Positions 26,269 through 34,910 are shown, numbered from the stretch's first letter. The stretch is DNA of 64,000 nucleotides from Mucilaginibacter aquatilis (GCF_009755275.1 NZ_WQLA01000001.1:310001-374000); one strand, 5' to 3'. A program made the numbers and translations. The notes: a model not told the origin generated them from the sequence alone.

Positions 26269-28647
26269 TTATGCTGAACAGGTTACACAACCTTCTTCCA
26301 TTGAGCATGACGGACCCGCCGGCACATCGTTCTCTACGGTAGCTACTTGTGAAGGGATAACCGGGTCCATGTTTTTACCGCCCTGGTTCTCTACGGTAAA
26401 TTTAACTGCTTGTGAAGCTGCTTGTGTACGCAGGTAGTACATACCTGTTTTCAAACCTTTTTTCCATGCGTAGAAGTGCATTGATGTTAGTTTTGAAGCA
26501 TTAGGCGCGTTAATGAACAGGTTAAGTGACTGCGATTGGCAAATGTAAGCACCACGATCGGCTGCCATATCGATGATGTTACGCATTTTAATTTCCCATA
26601 CGGTTTTGTACAGGTCTTTAATGTTTTGCGGAATCTCGGCAATATCCTGAATTGAACCGTTAGCACTGATGATTTGATCTTTCATGCGGCTATTCCACAA
26701 ACCTAAATCAACCAAATCACGCAACAGGTGCTTGTTCACGATAACGAACTCACCGCTTAAAACACGACGGGTGTAGATGTTTGAAGTGTAAGGCTCAAAA
26801 CACTCGTTGTTACCCAAAATTTGAGAAGTAGATGCTGTTGGCATAGGAGCAACTAACAAAGAGTTGCGAACGCCGTTTTTAACTACTTCTTTACGCAAGC
26901 CTTCCCAATCCCAACGGGTACTGGCAGGTTGTACATTCCACAAATCGAACTGGAATTTACCTTGAGATAATGGCGAACCCTGGAAGGTTTCGTAAGCACC
27001 GTCTTTTATAGCCAAGTCTTTTGATGCTGTCATTGAGGCAAAGTAGATAGTTTCAAATATCTCTTTGTTCAATTGTTTAGCTTCTTCACTTTCAAACGGC
27101 ATGCGCAGGCAAATGAACGTATCAGCCAAACCTTGTACACCTAAACCAATTGGGCGGTGACGCAGGTTTGAATACTCGGCTTCTTTAACCGGGTAATAGT
27201 TATGATCAATGATCTTGTTCAGGTTTAACGTAGCCTGATAGGTTACCTCGTAAAGTTTCTCATGGTCAAACTCGCCATTGATAACAAAACGTGGTAATGC
27301 TAACGATGCAAGGTTACAAACGGCAACCTCATCGGCCGATGTGTACTCCATAATTTCGGTACACAGGTTTGAACTTTTGATGGTACCTAAGTTTTGCTGG
27401 TTTGATTTGCCGTTAGCAGCATCTTTGTACAACAAGTAAGGAGTACCGGTTTCTACCTGGGCATCCAGTATAGCAAACCAAAGCTCTTGTGCTTTTACCT
27501 TTTTACGGGCACGTCCTTCTTTTTCGTATTTGGTGTAAAGTTCTTCAAACTCCTTACCGTGGCACTCGGCTAAGCCTGGTGCTTCATGCGGACAGAACAG
27601 GCTCCACTCCTCGTTAGCCTCAACGCGTTGCATGAACAAGTCACATACCCAAAGGGCGTAGAACAAGTCACGTGCGCGCATTTCTTCTTTACCGTGGTTT
27701 TTACGCAGGTCAAGGAACTCAAAAATATCGGCATGCCATGGCTCCAGGTAAATAGCAAAGGCACCTTTGCGTTTACCACCACCCTGATCTACGTAACGGG
27801 CAGTATCGTTAAACACACGCAACATAGGGATAATACCGTTGCTGGTACCGTTAGTACCGCTGATGTATGAACCTGTTGCACGTACATTATGGATGCTTAA
27901 ACCAATACCACCGGCACTTTGCGAAATTTGGGCAGTTTGTTTCAGTGTATCATAAATACCTTCTATGCTGTCATCCTTCATGGTTAACAAAAAGCATGAC
28001 GACATTTGAGGCTTTGGAGTACCTGCATTGAATAATGTAGGTGTAGCGTGGGTAAACCAACGCTCGCTCATCAGGTTGTATGTTTTGATGGCGCTTTCAA
28101 CATCTTCTTTGTGGATACCTACTGAAACGCGCATAAATAAGTGCTGAGGGCGCTCAGCAATACGGCCGTCCAATTTTAGCAGGTATGATTTTTCAAGGGT
28201 TTTAAAACCAAAGTAATCAAATCCGAAATCGCGGTCGTAAATAATGCTGCTATCTAAAATATCGGCGTTTGCTTCAATTACAGCCCACACATCATCGGCA
28301 ATCAGAGACGCATTTCTGCCGGTTTTGGGGTCTTTGTAATTGTACAGCTTACGCATGGTTTCACTGAACGATTTGATAGTATTTTTATGCAGGTTAGATA
28401 CCGCAATACGCGATGCCAACTGAGCATAATCGGGGTGTTTGGTAGTTAATGATGCCGCTGTTTCAGCTGCAAGGTTATCCAGCTCAGATGTGGTTACACC
28501 GTCGTATAAACCTTCAATAACTTTTTTTGCTACGTCTACCGCATCAACCAAATGAGGGTTAAGGCCATAGCACAATTTCTCTATACGCGCGGTAATTTTG
28601 TCAAACTTTACCGACTCAGTTCTGCCGTCTCTTTTTATTACAAACAT
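26269..28647 (-). CDS. nrdA: Ribonucleoside-diphosphate reductase, alpha subunit (class I)
   Basis: Reduces ribonucleotides to deoxyribonucleotides with the radical from NrdB. The 792-residue protein has an N-terminal ATP-cone (residues ~1-90, [17 protein letters not shown]), the substrate-site Cys in MSSCFLL, the catalytic N-x-C-x-E motif [24 protein letters not shown], and the redox Cys pair at the C-terminus (GCVTCSA). The sequence is closest by eye to the eukaryotic-type class Ia branch. It follows nrdB on the same strand after a 149-nt gap holding a repeat hairpin. Confidence 0.97.
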   Translation of the reverse strand: MFVIKRDGRTESVKFDKITARIEKLCYGLNPHLVDAVDVAKKVIEGLYDGVTTSELDNLAAETAASLTTKHPDYAQLASRIAVSNLHKNTIKSFSETMRKLYNYKDPKTGRNASLIADDVWAVIEANADILDSSIIYDRDFGFDYFGFKTLEKSYLLKLDGRIAERPQHLFMRVSVGIHKEDVESAIKTYNLMSERWFTHATPTLFNAGTPKPQMSSCFLLTMKDDSIEGIYDTLKQTAQISQSAGGIGLSIHNVRATGSYISGTNGTSNGIIPMLRVFNDTARYVDQGGGKRKGAFAIYLEPWHADIFEFLDLRKNHGKEEMRARDLFYALWVCDLFMQRVEANEEWSLFCPHEAPGLAECHGKEFEELYTKYEKEGRARKKVKAQELWFAILDAQVETGTPYLLYKDAANGKSNQQNLGTIKSSNLCTEIMEYTSADEVAVCNLASLALPRFVINGEFDHEKLYEVTYQATLNLNKIIDHNYYPVKEAEYSNLRHRPIGLGVQGLADTFICLRMPFESEEAKQLNKEIFETIYFASMTASKDLAIKDGAYETFQGSPLSQGKFQFDLWNVQPASTRWDWEGLRKEVVKNGVRNSLLVAPMPTASTSQILGNNECFEPYTSNIYTRRVLSGEFVIVNKHLLRDLVDLGLWNSRMKDQIISANGSIQDIAEIPQNIKDLYKTVWEIKMRNIIDMAADRGAYICQSQSLNLFINAPNASKLTSMHFYAWKKGLKTGMYYLRTQAASQAVKFTVENQGGKNMDPVIPSQVATVENDVPAGPSCSMEEGCVTCSA

Positions 28648-28699
28648 CTTGGTAAGCTGTTAAGTGTTTAATGTTTTATTGTAGGTATATTTTTTTTTT

Positions 28700-28795
28700 A
28701 GTAGTAAGTATAAAGTAATAAGTACTTAGTATTTACTTTGTCGCCAAGCTAAAGTCTTGCTACTTTTTACTGAGTACTTACTACTTTTTACTAAT
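28700..28795. repeat. Inverted heptad-word hairpin between nrdB and nrdA
   Basis: Left arm: AGTAGTA, AGTATAA, AGTAATA, AGTACTT, AGTATTT (28700-28734), five 7-nt words. The right arm (28759-28795) is their complement. The best core pairs 28712-28731 with 28768-28787 at 18 of 20 positions. It starts 2 nt after the nrdB stop codon. Confidence 0.8.
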
Positions 28796-28796
28796 C

Positions 28797-29771
28797 TTAA
28801 AAATCCTCATCGAGTGAAAATGCCTGGCTTGATGGCTGGGCATTTAATACACCGCTTTTTTGGTAATCGCCAACGCGTTTTTCGAAGAAATTGGTTTTGC
28901 CTTGCAATGATATCATTTCCATAAAATCAAATGGGTTGGTGGCATTGTAATGCTTATCGTAACCCAATTCAACCAGCCAGCGGTCGGCTACAAACTCGAT
29001 ATATTGGCTCATTAAATCGGCATTCATACCAATCAGTTTAACCGGAAGGGCATCAGTAATGAACTCTTTTTCAATTTCTACAGCATCGGTAATAATTGAG
29101 GTAGCTTCTTCTTTAGTCAGCTTGTTTTGCAACATACTGTATAGCAGACAGGCGAACTCACAGTGCATACCCTCATCACGTGATATTAGCTCGTTGCTGA
29201 AAGTTAAACCGGGCATTAAACCACGCTTTTTAAGCCAAAATATTGAACAAAAACTTCCTGAAAAGAATATACCTTCAACTGCTGCAAATGCTACAAGGCG
29301 TTGCGCAAAGGTTCCGTTTTCAATCCATTTAAGGGCCCACTCAGCCTTTTTACCTACGCAAGGCACAGTATCAATGGCGTGGAACAAGCGATCTTTTTCA
29401 ACAGGATCTTTCACATAAGTATCAATAAGCAACGCATAAGTTTCTGAGTGAATGTTTTCCATCATAATTTGGAAACCGTAAAAACAGCGCGCCTCAGGTA
29501 CCTGTACCTCGCTCATAAAGTTTACAGCAAGGTTCTCGTTCACAATACCATCGCTGGCGGCAAAAAAGGCAAGCACGTGTGATATGAAATGCTTTTCACC
29601 AGAATTAAGGTTTTCCCAATGCTTAATATCGTCAGACAGGTCAATCTCTTCGGCAGTCCAAAAGCTGGCTTCATGCTTTTTATACATTTCCCATATCGCC
29701 GGGTAGTTGATTGGCAGGATAACAAACCTGTCCTTATTTTCTCTTAATAAAACTTCGTTTTCCTGGCTCAT
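28797..29771 (-). CDS. nrdB: Ribonucleoside-diphosphate reductase, beta subunit (class I)
   Basis: Holds the diiron-tyrosyl radical cofactor used by NrdA. The 324-residue protein has the iron-ligand helices ([23 protein letters not shown] and [15 protein letters not shown]) and a C-terminal tail FSLDEDF resembling the alpha-subunit-binding tail of eukaryotic-type R2. Upstream on the minus strand, the order is DnaA-box-like sites, a TACATTTG -7 element, then a roughly 190-nt leader containing a 48-codon ORF. nrdA follows. Confidence 0.97.
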   Translation of the reverse strand: MSQENEVLLRENKDRFVILPINYPAIWEMYKKHEASFWTAEEIDLSDDIKHWENLNSGEKHFISHVLAFFAASDGIVNENLAVNFMSEVQVPEARCFYGFQIMMENIHSETYALLIDTYVKDPVEKDRLFHAIDTVPCVGKKAEWALKWIENGTFAQRLVAFAAVEGIFFSGSFCSIFWLKKRGLMPGLTFSNELISRDEGMHCEFACLLYSMLQNKLTKEEATSIITDAVEIEKEFITDALPVKLIGMNADLMSQYIEFVADRWLVELGYDKHYNATNPFDFMEMISLQGKTNFFEKRVGDYQKSGVLNAQPSSQAFSLDEDF

Positions 29772-29816
29772 ATATCGTATCTTATTTATCTTTTTGTAAC
29801 CCCAAACCTTAGCGGC

Positions 29817-29963
29817 CTAACCAACCACCAACCTACTGATTGGGTGTTGTTTATGCTTATATTTTACGTTGGTTATGGCTTGATCAACCGCACCTTTCAT
29901 GGCCAGCCTTAGGGGATGTTTGGCTACCTTACCACCTCGCGGCGGTGCACTAAAAATTTGCAT
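29817..29963 (-). CDS. Candidate 48-residue small protein or leader ORF upstream of nrdB
   Basis: An ATG-started, uninterrupted frame of 48 codons (begins MQIFSAPPRGGKVAKH, ends ISRLVVG) that stops 45 nt before the nrdB ATG. Basic, no signal peptide, no family recognised. The start codon lies only 2 nt after the promoter-like TACATTTG, so if that promoter is real the ATG would be at or before the transcript end; an internal ATG (codon 22, MKGAVDQAI) would still be available. It may be a regulatory uORF, a small gene, or chance. Confidence 0.3.
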   Translation of the reverse strand: MQIFSAPPRGGKVAKHPLRLAMKGAVDQAITNVKYKHKQHPISRLVVG

Positions 29964-29965
29964 AA

Positions 29966-29973
29966 CAAATGTA
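29966..29973 (-). promoter_or_regulatory. Candidate -7 element for nrdB
   Basis: TACATTTG on the minus strand, a perfect TAnnTTTG match, about 195 nt upstream of the nrdB ATG. No clear -33 TTTG. Confidence 0.45.
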
Positions 29974-30003
29974 CAGTTCAACCCTTAAAGTAGTTCACAG
30001 GAG

Positions 30004-30032
30004 TTATAAACAACGGCCAAAAGTTATCCACA
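30004..30032. promoter_or_regulatory. DnaA-box-like pair upstream of nrdBA
   Basis: TTATCCACA (30024-30032) is the perfect DnaA-box consensus; TTATAAACA (30004-30012) is a 7/9 match in the same orientation exactly 20 bp away. They lie 30-60 bp upstream of the candidate nrdB promoter. DnaA control of nrdAB is established in E. coli; here it is inferred. Confidence 0.45.
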
Positions 30033-30211
30033 AAAGCTATTAGTAAATATATAAGTTAAAAATAGCTTATAATTTATTTATCTGTAAGTCAATAGTTTAC
30101 AATGACACACAATTGTCATGAGCAAAATAAACAGCTAACATTTTTAGCAAATGTACTGTTTAATTTTTGCATGGCAAATGCTAAAGTGCTGTAAACAAAA
30201 AGCATAAAAAA

Positions 30212-30229
30212 AGCCTGCTTAAGCAGGCT
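30212..30229 (-). terminator. Rho-independent terminator after msrB
   Basis: Perfect 18-bp palindrome (AGCCTGCTT/AAGCAGGCT), which folds as a 7-bp stem with a 4-nt loop; followed on the minus strand by TTTTTT. Located 65 nt after the msrB stop. Confidence 0.85.
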
Positions 30230-30293
30230 CGCATTGTTAATAAAATAAAAATTAATCGTAAACTGAATTTTATGCGGATAGCAAAAAGTTGAA

Positions 30294-30665
30294 CTACTTT
30301 ACTTGTTCAAGCGGTACAAATTTCATTGATACCGAATTTACACAATGGCGGGTATTTTTTGAGGTAAACCGCTCCCCGGTAAAAACATGCCCCAGATGTG
30401 CTCCACAATTGTTACACAGTATTTCAACCCTCCTACCATCTGCATCAGTTTCGCGGCGCACGGCACCTTGTATCTCATCATCAAAGCTGGGCCAGCCGCA
30501 AAACGACTCAAACTTATCTTCGCTGCGGTAAAGCGGTGCATCGCACCTGCGACATACATACAGGCCCTGCGCCTTGTTGTTCAGCAACTCCCCCGTAAAC
30601 GGACGTTCGGTGCCTTTGTACAATATAATGCGTTCTTCTTCAGGTGTTAATTCGTTGTATTTCAT
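30294..30665 (-). CDS. msrB: Peptide-methionine (R)-S-oxide reductase
   Basis: Repairs the R-epimer of methionine sulfoxide in proteins. The 123-residue protein has a zinc site (Cys38, Cys41, Cys84, Cys87 in CRRC and CNNC), the FCGWPSF core, GAHLGHVF and the catalytic Cys108 in RHCVNS. No MsrA domain is fused. Length is normal for free-standing MsrB. Own terminator downstream; no obvious operon partner. Confidence 0.95.
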   Translation of the reverse strand: MKYNELTPEEERIILYKGTERPFTGELLNNKAQGLYVCRRCDAPLYRSEDKFESFCGWPSFDDEIQGAVRRETDADGRRVEILCNNCGAHLGHVFTGERFTSKNTRHCVNSVSMKFVPLEQVK

Positions 30666-30860
30666 ATAGTGTAGTGAGTAAACTTCAAGTGCTTATAGCT
30701 GCACCGTAGCTTACATAAATATACTCATTTTGTGCCATATTGGTTCTATAGCAACAGTTGTTTACCTACTGGTGACCAAATTTGCAACAGTTCATTATCA
30801 CTATGGGTTCCAATCTTGCTTTCAGAAAATCGCAGGAAGCCTCTTTGCCTTCACGTGTTC

Positions 30861-30892
30861 AATTGAGTCAATTAAATGCCTTGAAGGCATTT
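30861..30892. repeat. Two abutting perfect palindromes
   Basis: AATTGAGTCAATT (30861-30873) is directly followed by AAATGCCTTGAAGGCATTT (30874-30892). Both are odd-length perfect palindromes. They lie 20 nt downstream of the DUF3817 gene's end. There is no T-run, so termination is uncertain. Confidence 0.5.
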
Positions 30893-30912
30893 GAATGCCC
30901 GCACCACCATAT

Positions 30913-31227
30913 TCAGTGCTTTACCACAATTTTGTCCAATATCTGCTTGTCAATATAAAAAGTACCAAACGGAATTATGCAGGCCAGCAGTACTTTCCAG
31001 GTGGTGTTTTTAAATTGCCAGCCTTGCTCTACCCCAACGCTCAGGGTGTTGAATATAAACAGAAGAAACAGGGCACCATGCGCCGGACCGATAGCTTTAA
31101 CCATGGCCGGGTTATGTGCATAGTATTTTAAAGGCACGGCAATAAAAACCAGCACTAGTAACGAGAGGCCCTCTAAAAAGCCGATGATGCGCAAGCGGCC
31201 TACATTAGTTTTAAGTAGAGATAACAT
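30913..31227 (-). CDS. DUF3817 membrane protein
   Basis: A 104-residue protein with three hydrophobic segments, matching DUF3817 (TNVGRLRIIGFLEGLSLLVLVFIAVPLKY, IGPAHGALFLLFIFNTL). The frame is open for another 80 codons upstream, but that part overlaps the neighbouring gene in another frame and has no family-like sequence, so the ATG at 31227 is used. It begins 11 nt after the end of the 153-residue membrane protein gene and is probably co-transcribed with it. Confidence 0.8.
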   Translation of the reverse strand: MLSLLKTNVGRLRIIGFLEGLSLLVLVFIAVPLKYYAHNPAMVKAIGPAHGALFLLFIFNTLSVGVEQGWQFKNTTWKVLLACIIPFGTFYIDKQILDKIVVKH

Positions 31228-31237
31228 ATACAAAATT

Positions 31238-31699
31238 TTAAAGTGGACGAATGTAAGGACGCTGTGCCAGCGGCGAGAAAGGCCATGGAATGGCAACAAA
31301 TATGACAAGCAAGGCCACACCAAACCAGATGTACATAGTTTTTGACTTTTCGGAGTCGCTAGATTTGCGCTTAGCCATGGCCGAACCAAGGGTAACCAGC
31401 ACAACGGCCAGCAGCATGAGCGTAATGTGTATAACACCAAAAAAAACTGGGTCGGTAATATGGCCATTGCCGCTTAGCCCTGCAAAAAGAGCTTTAACCG
31501 TTTGGCTTTGCGAGTACAGTATAATACCAATCATCAACTGAATATGTGCTACAGTGGCCGTCCAGTGCCGTAGTTTGTTCAAAGTTTTAGTAAACGGCTT
31601 GTTGTTGGTGTAGGCTACGTAAGCTTTATAAAAAGACCAGCCCAGGCTTCCTAAAACCAGCCAGCGCATTACAGAGTGCGTAAAAAGTAGTACTTGCAT
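31238..31699 (-). CDS. Small membrane protein with conserved-looking histidines
   Basis: A 153-residue protein with four hydrophobic segments (about 5-27, 47-65, 84-107, 122-138). His8, His45, His52 and His91 lie in or at the ends of segments, a pattern compatible with a small b-type cytochrome, but I recognise no named family and this is inference. A 22-bp palindrome (31713-31734) lies 14 nt upstream of its start and matches another at the tetR start, so the gene is probably repressed by that TetR protein. Confidence 0.7.
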   Translation of the reverse strand: MQVLLFTHSVMRWLVLGSLGWSFYKAYVAYTNNKPFTKTLNKLRHWTATVAHIQLMIGIILYSQSQTVKALFAGLSGNGHITDPVFFGVIHITLMLLAVVLVTLGSAMAKRKSSDSEKSKTMYIWFGVALLVIFVAIPWPFSPLAQRPYIRPL

Positions 31700-31712
31700 A
31701 AATGTTGATTAT

Positions 31713-31734
31713 AAACATACCATGTGGTATGTTT
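31713..31734. promoter_or_regulatory. Probable TetR operator upstream of the membrane-protein pair
   Basis: A perfect 10-bp inverted repeat (arm AAACATACCA) around a 2-bp centre, between tetR and the 153-residue membrane protein gene. It matches the 32335-32356 site in most positions. Confidence 0.7.
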
Positions 31735-31747
31735 TTAGTAAAAAAAA

Positions 31748-32332
31748 TTAAGCTAATGAATTAAGATAGTTTTTAAGTTCTTTCAAATAAATCTGGTAAG
31801 CATCGGCACCAAGCAGCTTACCCATATTACGTATACCGCCATAGCCCGAAATTATAAAATATACAACCTGCTGTGAATCAGTAATTTTATTAAACCTGCC
31901 TGTTTTAATACCCTGTTCAACCACATGCTGAATGGCTTGAGTCCACTCACTAAAAAGCTTGTAAAGCGCTTTATTAAACTGCGCGTTCAGAGGCGACATT
32001 TCTTCAATAAGATTAATTGCCGGGCATCCATATCGCACATCAAACATGGGCGATTGCAGTAGTCCCTTCATCATGGCATAAATCTCCGTTGCCGGATCTT
32101 CTGCTACCACTAAGGGCTTAATCATGGCTTCTATCATACCCGGATGCATTACTTCACTGATCATTGCCAGGCCCATTTCTTCCTTATTTCTAAAATGGTA
32201 AAAGAATGCCCCTTTGGTTACCTGTGTGGTCGCAACAATATCGTCAATACTGGTAGCCTGATATCCCTTGCGGTAAATAAACTCAAACGCCTTTTGTAAA
32301 ATACTTAACCGGGTAACAGCTGCTTTTGACAT
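31748..32332 (-). CDS. TetR/AcrR family transcriptional regulator
   Basis: A 194-residue repressor. The N-terminal helix-turn-helix is typical: ILQKAFEFIYRKGYQATSIDDIVATTQVTKGAFFYHFRNKEEMGLAMI. The C-terminal ligand domain (GCPAINLIEEMSPLN, FNKITDSQQVVYFIISGYGG) resembles the TetR_C_6/YsiA type. The frame extends 15 codons upstream, but the ATG at 32332 (MSKAAVTRLS) is preferred because the extension would run through the operator-like palindrome 32335-32356. Likely autoregulated and controlling the two small membrane proteins downstream. Confidence 0.88.
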   Translation of the reverse strand: MSKAAVTRLSILQKAFEFIYRKGYQATSIDDIVATTQVTKGAFFYHFRNKEEMGLAMISEVMHPGMIEAMIKPLVVAEDPATEIYAMMKGLLQSPMFDVRYGCPAINLIEEMSPLNAQFNKALYKLFSEWTQAIQHVVEQGIKTGRFNKITDSQQVVYFIISGYGGIRNMGKLLGADAYQIYLKELKNYLNSLA

Positions 32333-32334
32333 AA

Positions 32335-32366
32335 AAAAATACCAATTAGTATGTTTTACAAACATA
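32335..32366. promoter_or_regulatory. Probable TetR operator at the tetR start
   Basis: 22-bp site (32335-32356) with left arm AAAAATACCA and right arm TAGTATGTTT, similar to the perfect palindrome at 31713. It partly overlaps a second palindrome TATGTTT-TAC-AAACATA (32350-32366). It sits 3 nt upstream of the tetR ATG. Confidence 0.65.
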
Positions 32367-32543
32367 ACATCTTGCATTGAAATAAAAAAACGGTGGGCCA
32401 GCTAACTATTAAGCTTACAATCACCTGACGTTTGAATTTATCTGACTACTATACAAGATAATTTTTCATAATACATTGCTAATAATGTACACATTTATTA
32501 TAATTGTATAATTGACAGTTATAAACCAGCTCATTGCCTAATC

Positions 32544-34910
32544 ATGTTGTTAAAAAACTATATCTGTGCGTTATCGCTCAGCGTTTGCAGCGCGCCTTCA
32601 TTTACGCAGGTTAAATCTTCTACGGCATTGCAGAGCTTCCCCCTATCATCGGTAAAATTGCTGCCAAGCCCTTTTAAGCAGGCGCAGCAAACAGACATGC
32701 GGTACATGCTTTCGCTCAACCCTGATAGATTACTTGCCCCGTACCTGCGTGAGGCTGGTTTAAAACCTAAAGCAGAGTCCTATGGCAACTGGGAGAACAC
32801 AGGTTTAGACGGTCATATAGGTGGGCATTATGTATCGGCGCTGTCGCTGATGTATGCATCAACAGGCAATGCAGAGGTTAAACAAAGGCTGGATTATATC
32901 ATCGCTGAACTTAAACGCTGCCAGGATACCAACGGCGATGGTTACATAAGCGGCATACCTGGGGGTAAAGCCATGTGGAATGAAATTGAGCAGGGTAAAA
33001 TTAATGCGTCTACCTTTGGCCTTAACGGAAAATGGGTGCCGTTATACAACGTTCACAAGCTTTTTGCCGGTTTATATGACGCTTATGCTGTAGCCGGAGA
33101 TGCTAAGGCTAAAATCATGCTAGTTAAACTTACCGATTGGTTTGACGGCATTACACATAATTTAACAAATGAGCAGGCGCAACAACTGATGCGTAGTGAA
33201 CATGGCGGACTGAATGAGGTTTTTGCCAATGTATACAGCATTACAGGTAACCAGAAATATTTAGCGCTCGCACGCAAGTTTTCACACGAGGCTATACTCA
33301 ATCCGCTGTTGCAGAATAAGGATGCACTTACAGGCATACATGCCAATACGCAAATACCTAAAGTGGTAGGTTTTGAGCGTATTGCGCAGCTAAGCAATGA
33401 CCAAAAGTGGGATAACGCGGCCAACTACTTTTGGAATAACGTGGTTGGCAAACGAACTATTGCCTTTGGTGGCAACAGTGTGCGCGAGCATTTTAATGCT
33501 ACTGATAATTTTATGCCGATGCTTGAATCTCGCGAGGGGCCTGAAACTTGTAACTCGTATAATATGCTTAAGCTAAGCAAGGAGCTGTTTTTAAATCACC
33601 CCGAGCGTAAGTATATGGATTATTACGAACGCACGTTGTACAATCACATCTTATCGTCGCAAAGGCCAGAAGGTGGTTTTGTATACTTTACTCCTATACG
33701 CCCGGGCCATTACCGCGCTTACTCACAACCTCAGGAAGCGTTTTGGTGCTGCGTAGGCTCAGGCCTGGAGAACCATGGCAAATATGGCGAGTTGATATAC
33801 GCACATAATAACAATGACCTGTTTGTAAACCTGTTTATAGCATCAACGCTCACCTGGACGCAAAAAGGTTTGATTGTTATCCAGGATACTAAGTTCCCTT
33901 ACAGTGAAACGTCCAGACTAACACTTAAGCTGAAAAAAAACAGTCGTTTTGCTCTTAACTTCCGTAGCCCATCATGGGTACAAAATGGCAAAATGAGCAT
34001 TGCAGTAAACGGCAAGCAACAAATAGTCAAAATCAACGCTAAAGGCTACACCTCTGTTGAGCGCGCATGGAAAACTGGCGATGTTGTAACCGTTACTTTG
34101 CCTATGCATACCAGTGCCGAATTTTTGCCCGACGGATCGGACTGGGTTGCGTTTATGCATGGCCCCATAGTATTAGCTGCCGACATGGGTAAAAATGATT
34201 TGATAGGCCAAACGGCCGATGGCAGCCGCATGGGTCATATAGCATCTGGTCGGCTAATGCCTTTAAATGAAGCGCCATTGATAGTAGCAGCTAATAAAAA
34301 TGTACAGAACGGTATAGAAGCAGCCAACGGAGTGATGAACTATTCTGCGGCCAAATTGATTTATCAGGATAATTACAAAAACTTAAAGCTGGTGCCTTTC
34401 TACACACTGCAAAATACGCGCTACATTATGTACTGGCCTTATACCAGCACACAGAAATTGCCAGCCGTACTTGCAGCCATGAAAGAAAAAGAAGCGGCTA
34501 AACAAGCTTTAGACGCTCAAACCGTTGACATTGTAAACACCGGCGAGCAGCAGCCCGAAAATGACCATAACTTTAAAGGCGAAAACACAGATAACGGCCT
34601 CTTTGCTGAACGTCATTACCGCAATGCTAAGGGCTGGTTTAGTTACACGCTTAAAAATCCATTGGGTAAGGCTACAAAATTACGTGTCACATACCACGGT
34701 CGTGAACGTAACCGCGAGTTTGATGTGCTGATAAATGGCACTTTACTAAGTCATGTTAAGCTTAACGGCTCAGGCGGTGATAAGTTTATTGAGGCAGATT
34801 ATACCTTGCCTACAAACACTATTAAGTCTACCACACTGGAGGTAAAGTTTATGGCCTCGCAAGGCTCGGCTGTGGCTAATGTTTATGAGGTAAGGCTAAT
34901 GAAACCGTGA
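32544..34910 (+). CDS. Glycoside hydrolase family 127/146-type beta-L-arabinofuranosidase
   Basis: A 788-residue secreted or periplasmic enzyme predicted to release L-arabinofuranose from plant-wall or glycoprotein glycans. The N-terminal segment (1-~22) is a signal peptide. The (alpha/alpha)6 catalytic domain (DUF1680) carries GGHYVSALSLMYA, YNVHKLFAGLYDA and the cysteine-nucleophile zinc site: Glu334 and Cys336 in GPETCNSYN, Cys402-Cys403 in FWCCVGSG, which line up with HypBA1 Glu338, Cys340, Cys417 and Cys418. Beta-sandwich domains follow (DUF4986-like near GHIASGRLMP and a C-terminal DUF6805-like end). No susCD pair is adjacent. Confidence 0.92.
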   Translation: MLLKNYICALSLSVCSAPSFTQVKSSTALQSFPLSSVKLLPSPFKQAQQTDMRYMLSLNPDRLLAPYLREAGLKPKAESYGNWENTGLDGHIGGHYVSALSLMYASTGNAEVKQRLDYIIAELKRCQDTNGDGYISGIPGGKAMWNEIEQGKINASTFGLNGKWVPLYNVHKLFAGLYDAYAVAGDAKAKIMLVKLTDWFDGITHNLTNEQAQQLMRSEHGGLNEVFANVYSITGNQKYLALARKFSHEAILNPLLQNKDALTGIHANTQIPKVVGFERIAQLSNDQKWDNAANYFWNNVVGKRTIAFGGNSVREHFNATDNFMPMLESREGPETCNSYNMLKLSKELFLNHPERKYMDYYERTLYNHILSSQRPEGGFVYFTPIRPGHYRAYSQPQEAFWCCVGSGLENHGKYGELIYAHNNNDLFVNLFIASTLTWTQKGLIVIQDTKFPYSETSRLTLKLKKNSRFALNFRSPSWVQNGKMSIAVNGKQQIVKINAKGYTSVERAWKTGDVVTVTLPMHTSAEFLPDGSDWVAFMHGPIVLAADMGKNDLIGQTADGSRMGHIASGRLMPLNEAPLIVAANKNVQNGIEAANGVMNYSAAKLIYQDNYKNLKLVPFYTLQNTRYIMYWPYTSTQKLPAVLAAMKEKEAAKQALDAQTVDIVNTGEQQPENDHNFKGENTDNGLFAERHYRNAKGWFSYTLKNPLGKATKLRVTYHGRERNREFDVLINGTLLSHVKLNGSGGDKFIEADYTLPTNTIKSTTLEVKFMASQGSAVANVYEVRLMKP

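Larger units (their letters stand above)
29772..30293. other. nrdB upstream region
   Basis: A 522-nt stretch without a conventional gene. From nrdB outward: small ORF 29817-29963, promoter-like TACATTTG at 29966-29973, DnaA-box-like sites at 30004-30012 and 30024-30032, inverted repeat ATGACA/TGTCAT (30102-30119), and the msrB terminator (30212-30229). The rest is AT-rich with nothing recognised. Confidence 0.7.

Noticed and set aside
29772..29960. Cobalamin riboswitch in the nrdB leader
   Set aside because: No B12-box-like sequence or expected domain pattern was seen, and class I reductase does not need B12.
31228..31467. N-terminal extension of the DUF3817 frame
   Set aside because: The 80 codons overlap the neighbouring membrane protein gene in a different frame and show Trp/Cys/Leu-rich noise; the DUF3817 domain begins at the internal ATG.
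31713..31734. Palindrome as a terminator of tetR
   Set aside because: AT-rich, no T-run on the minus strand, and a matching copy lies at the tetR start; an operator explains both.
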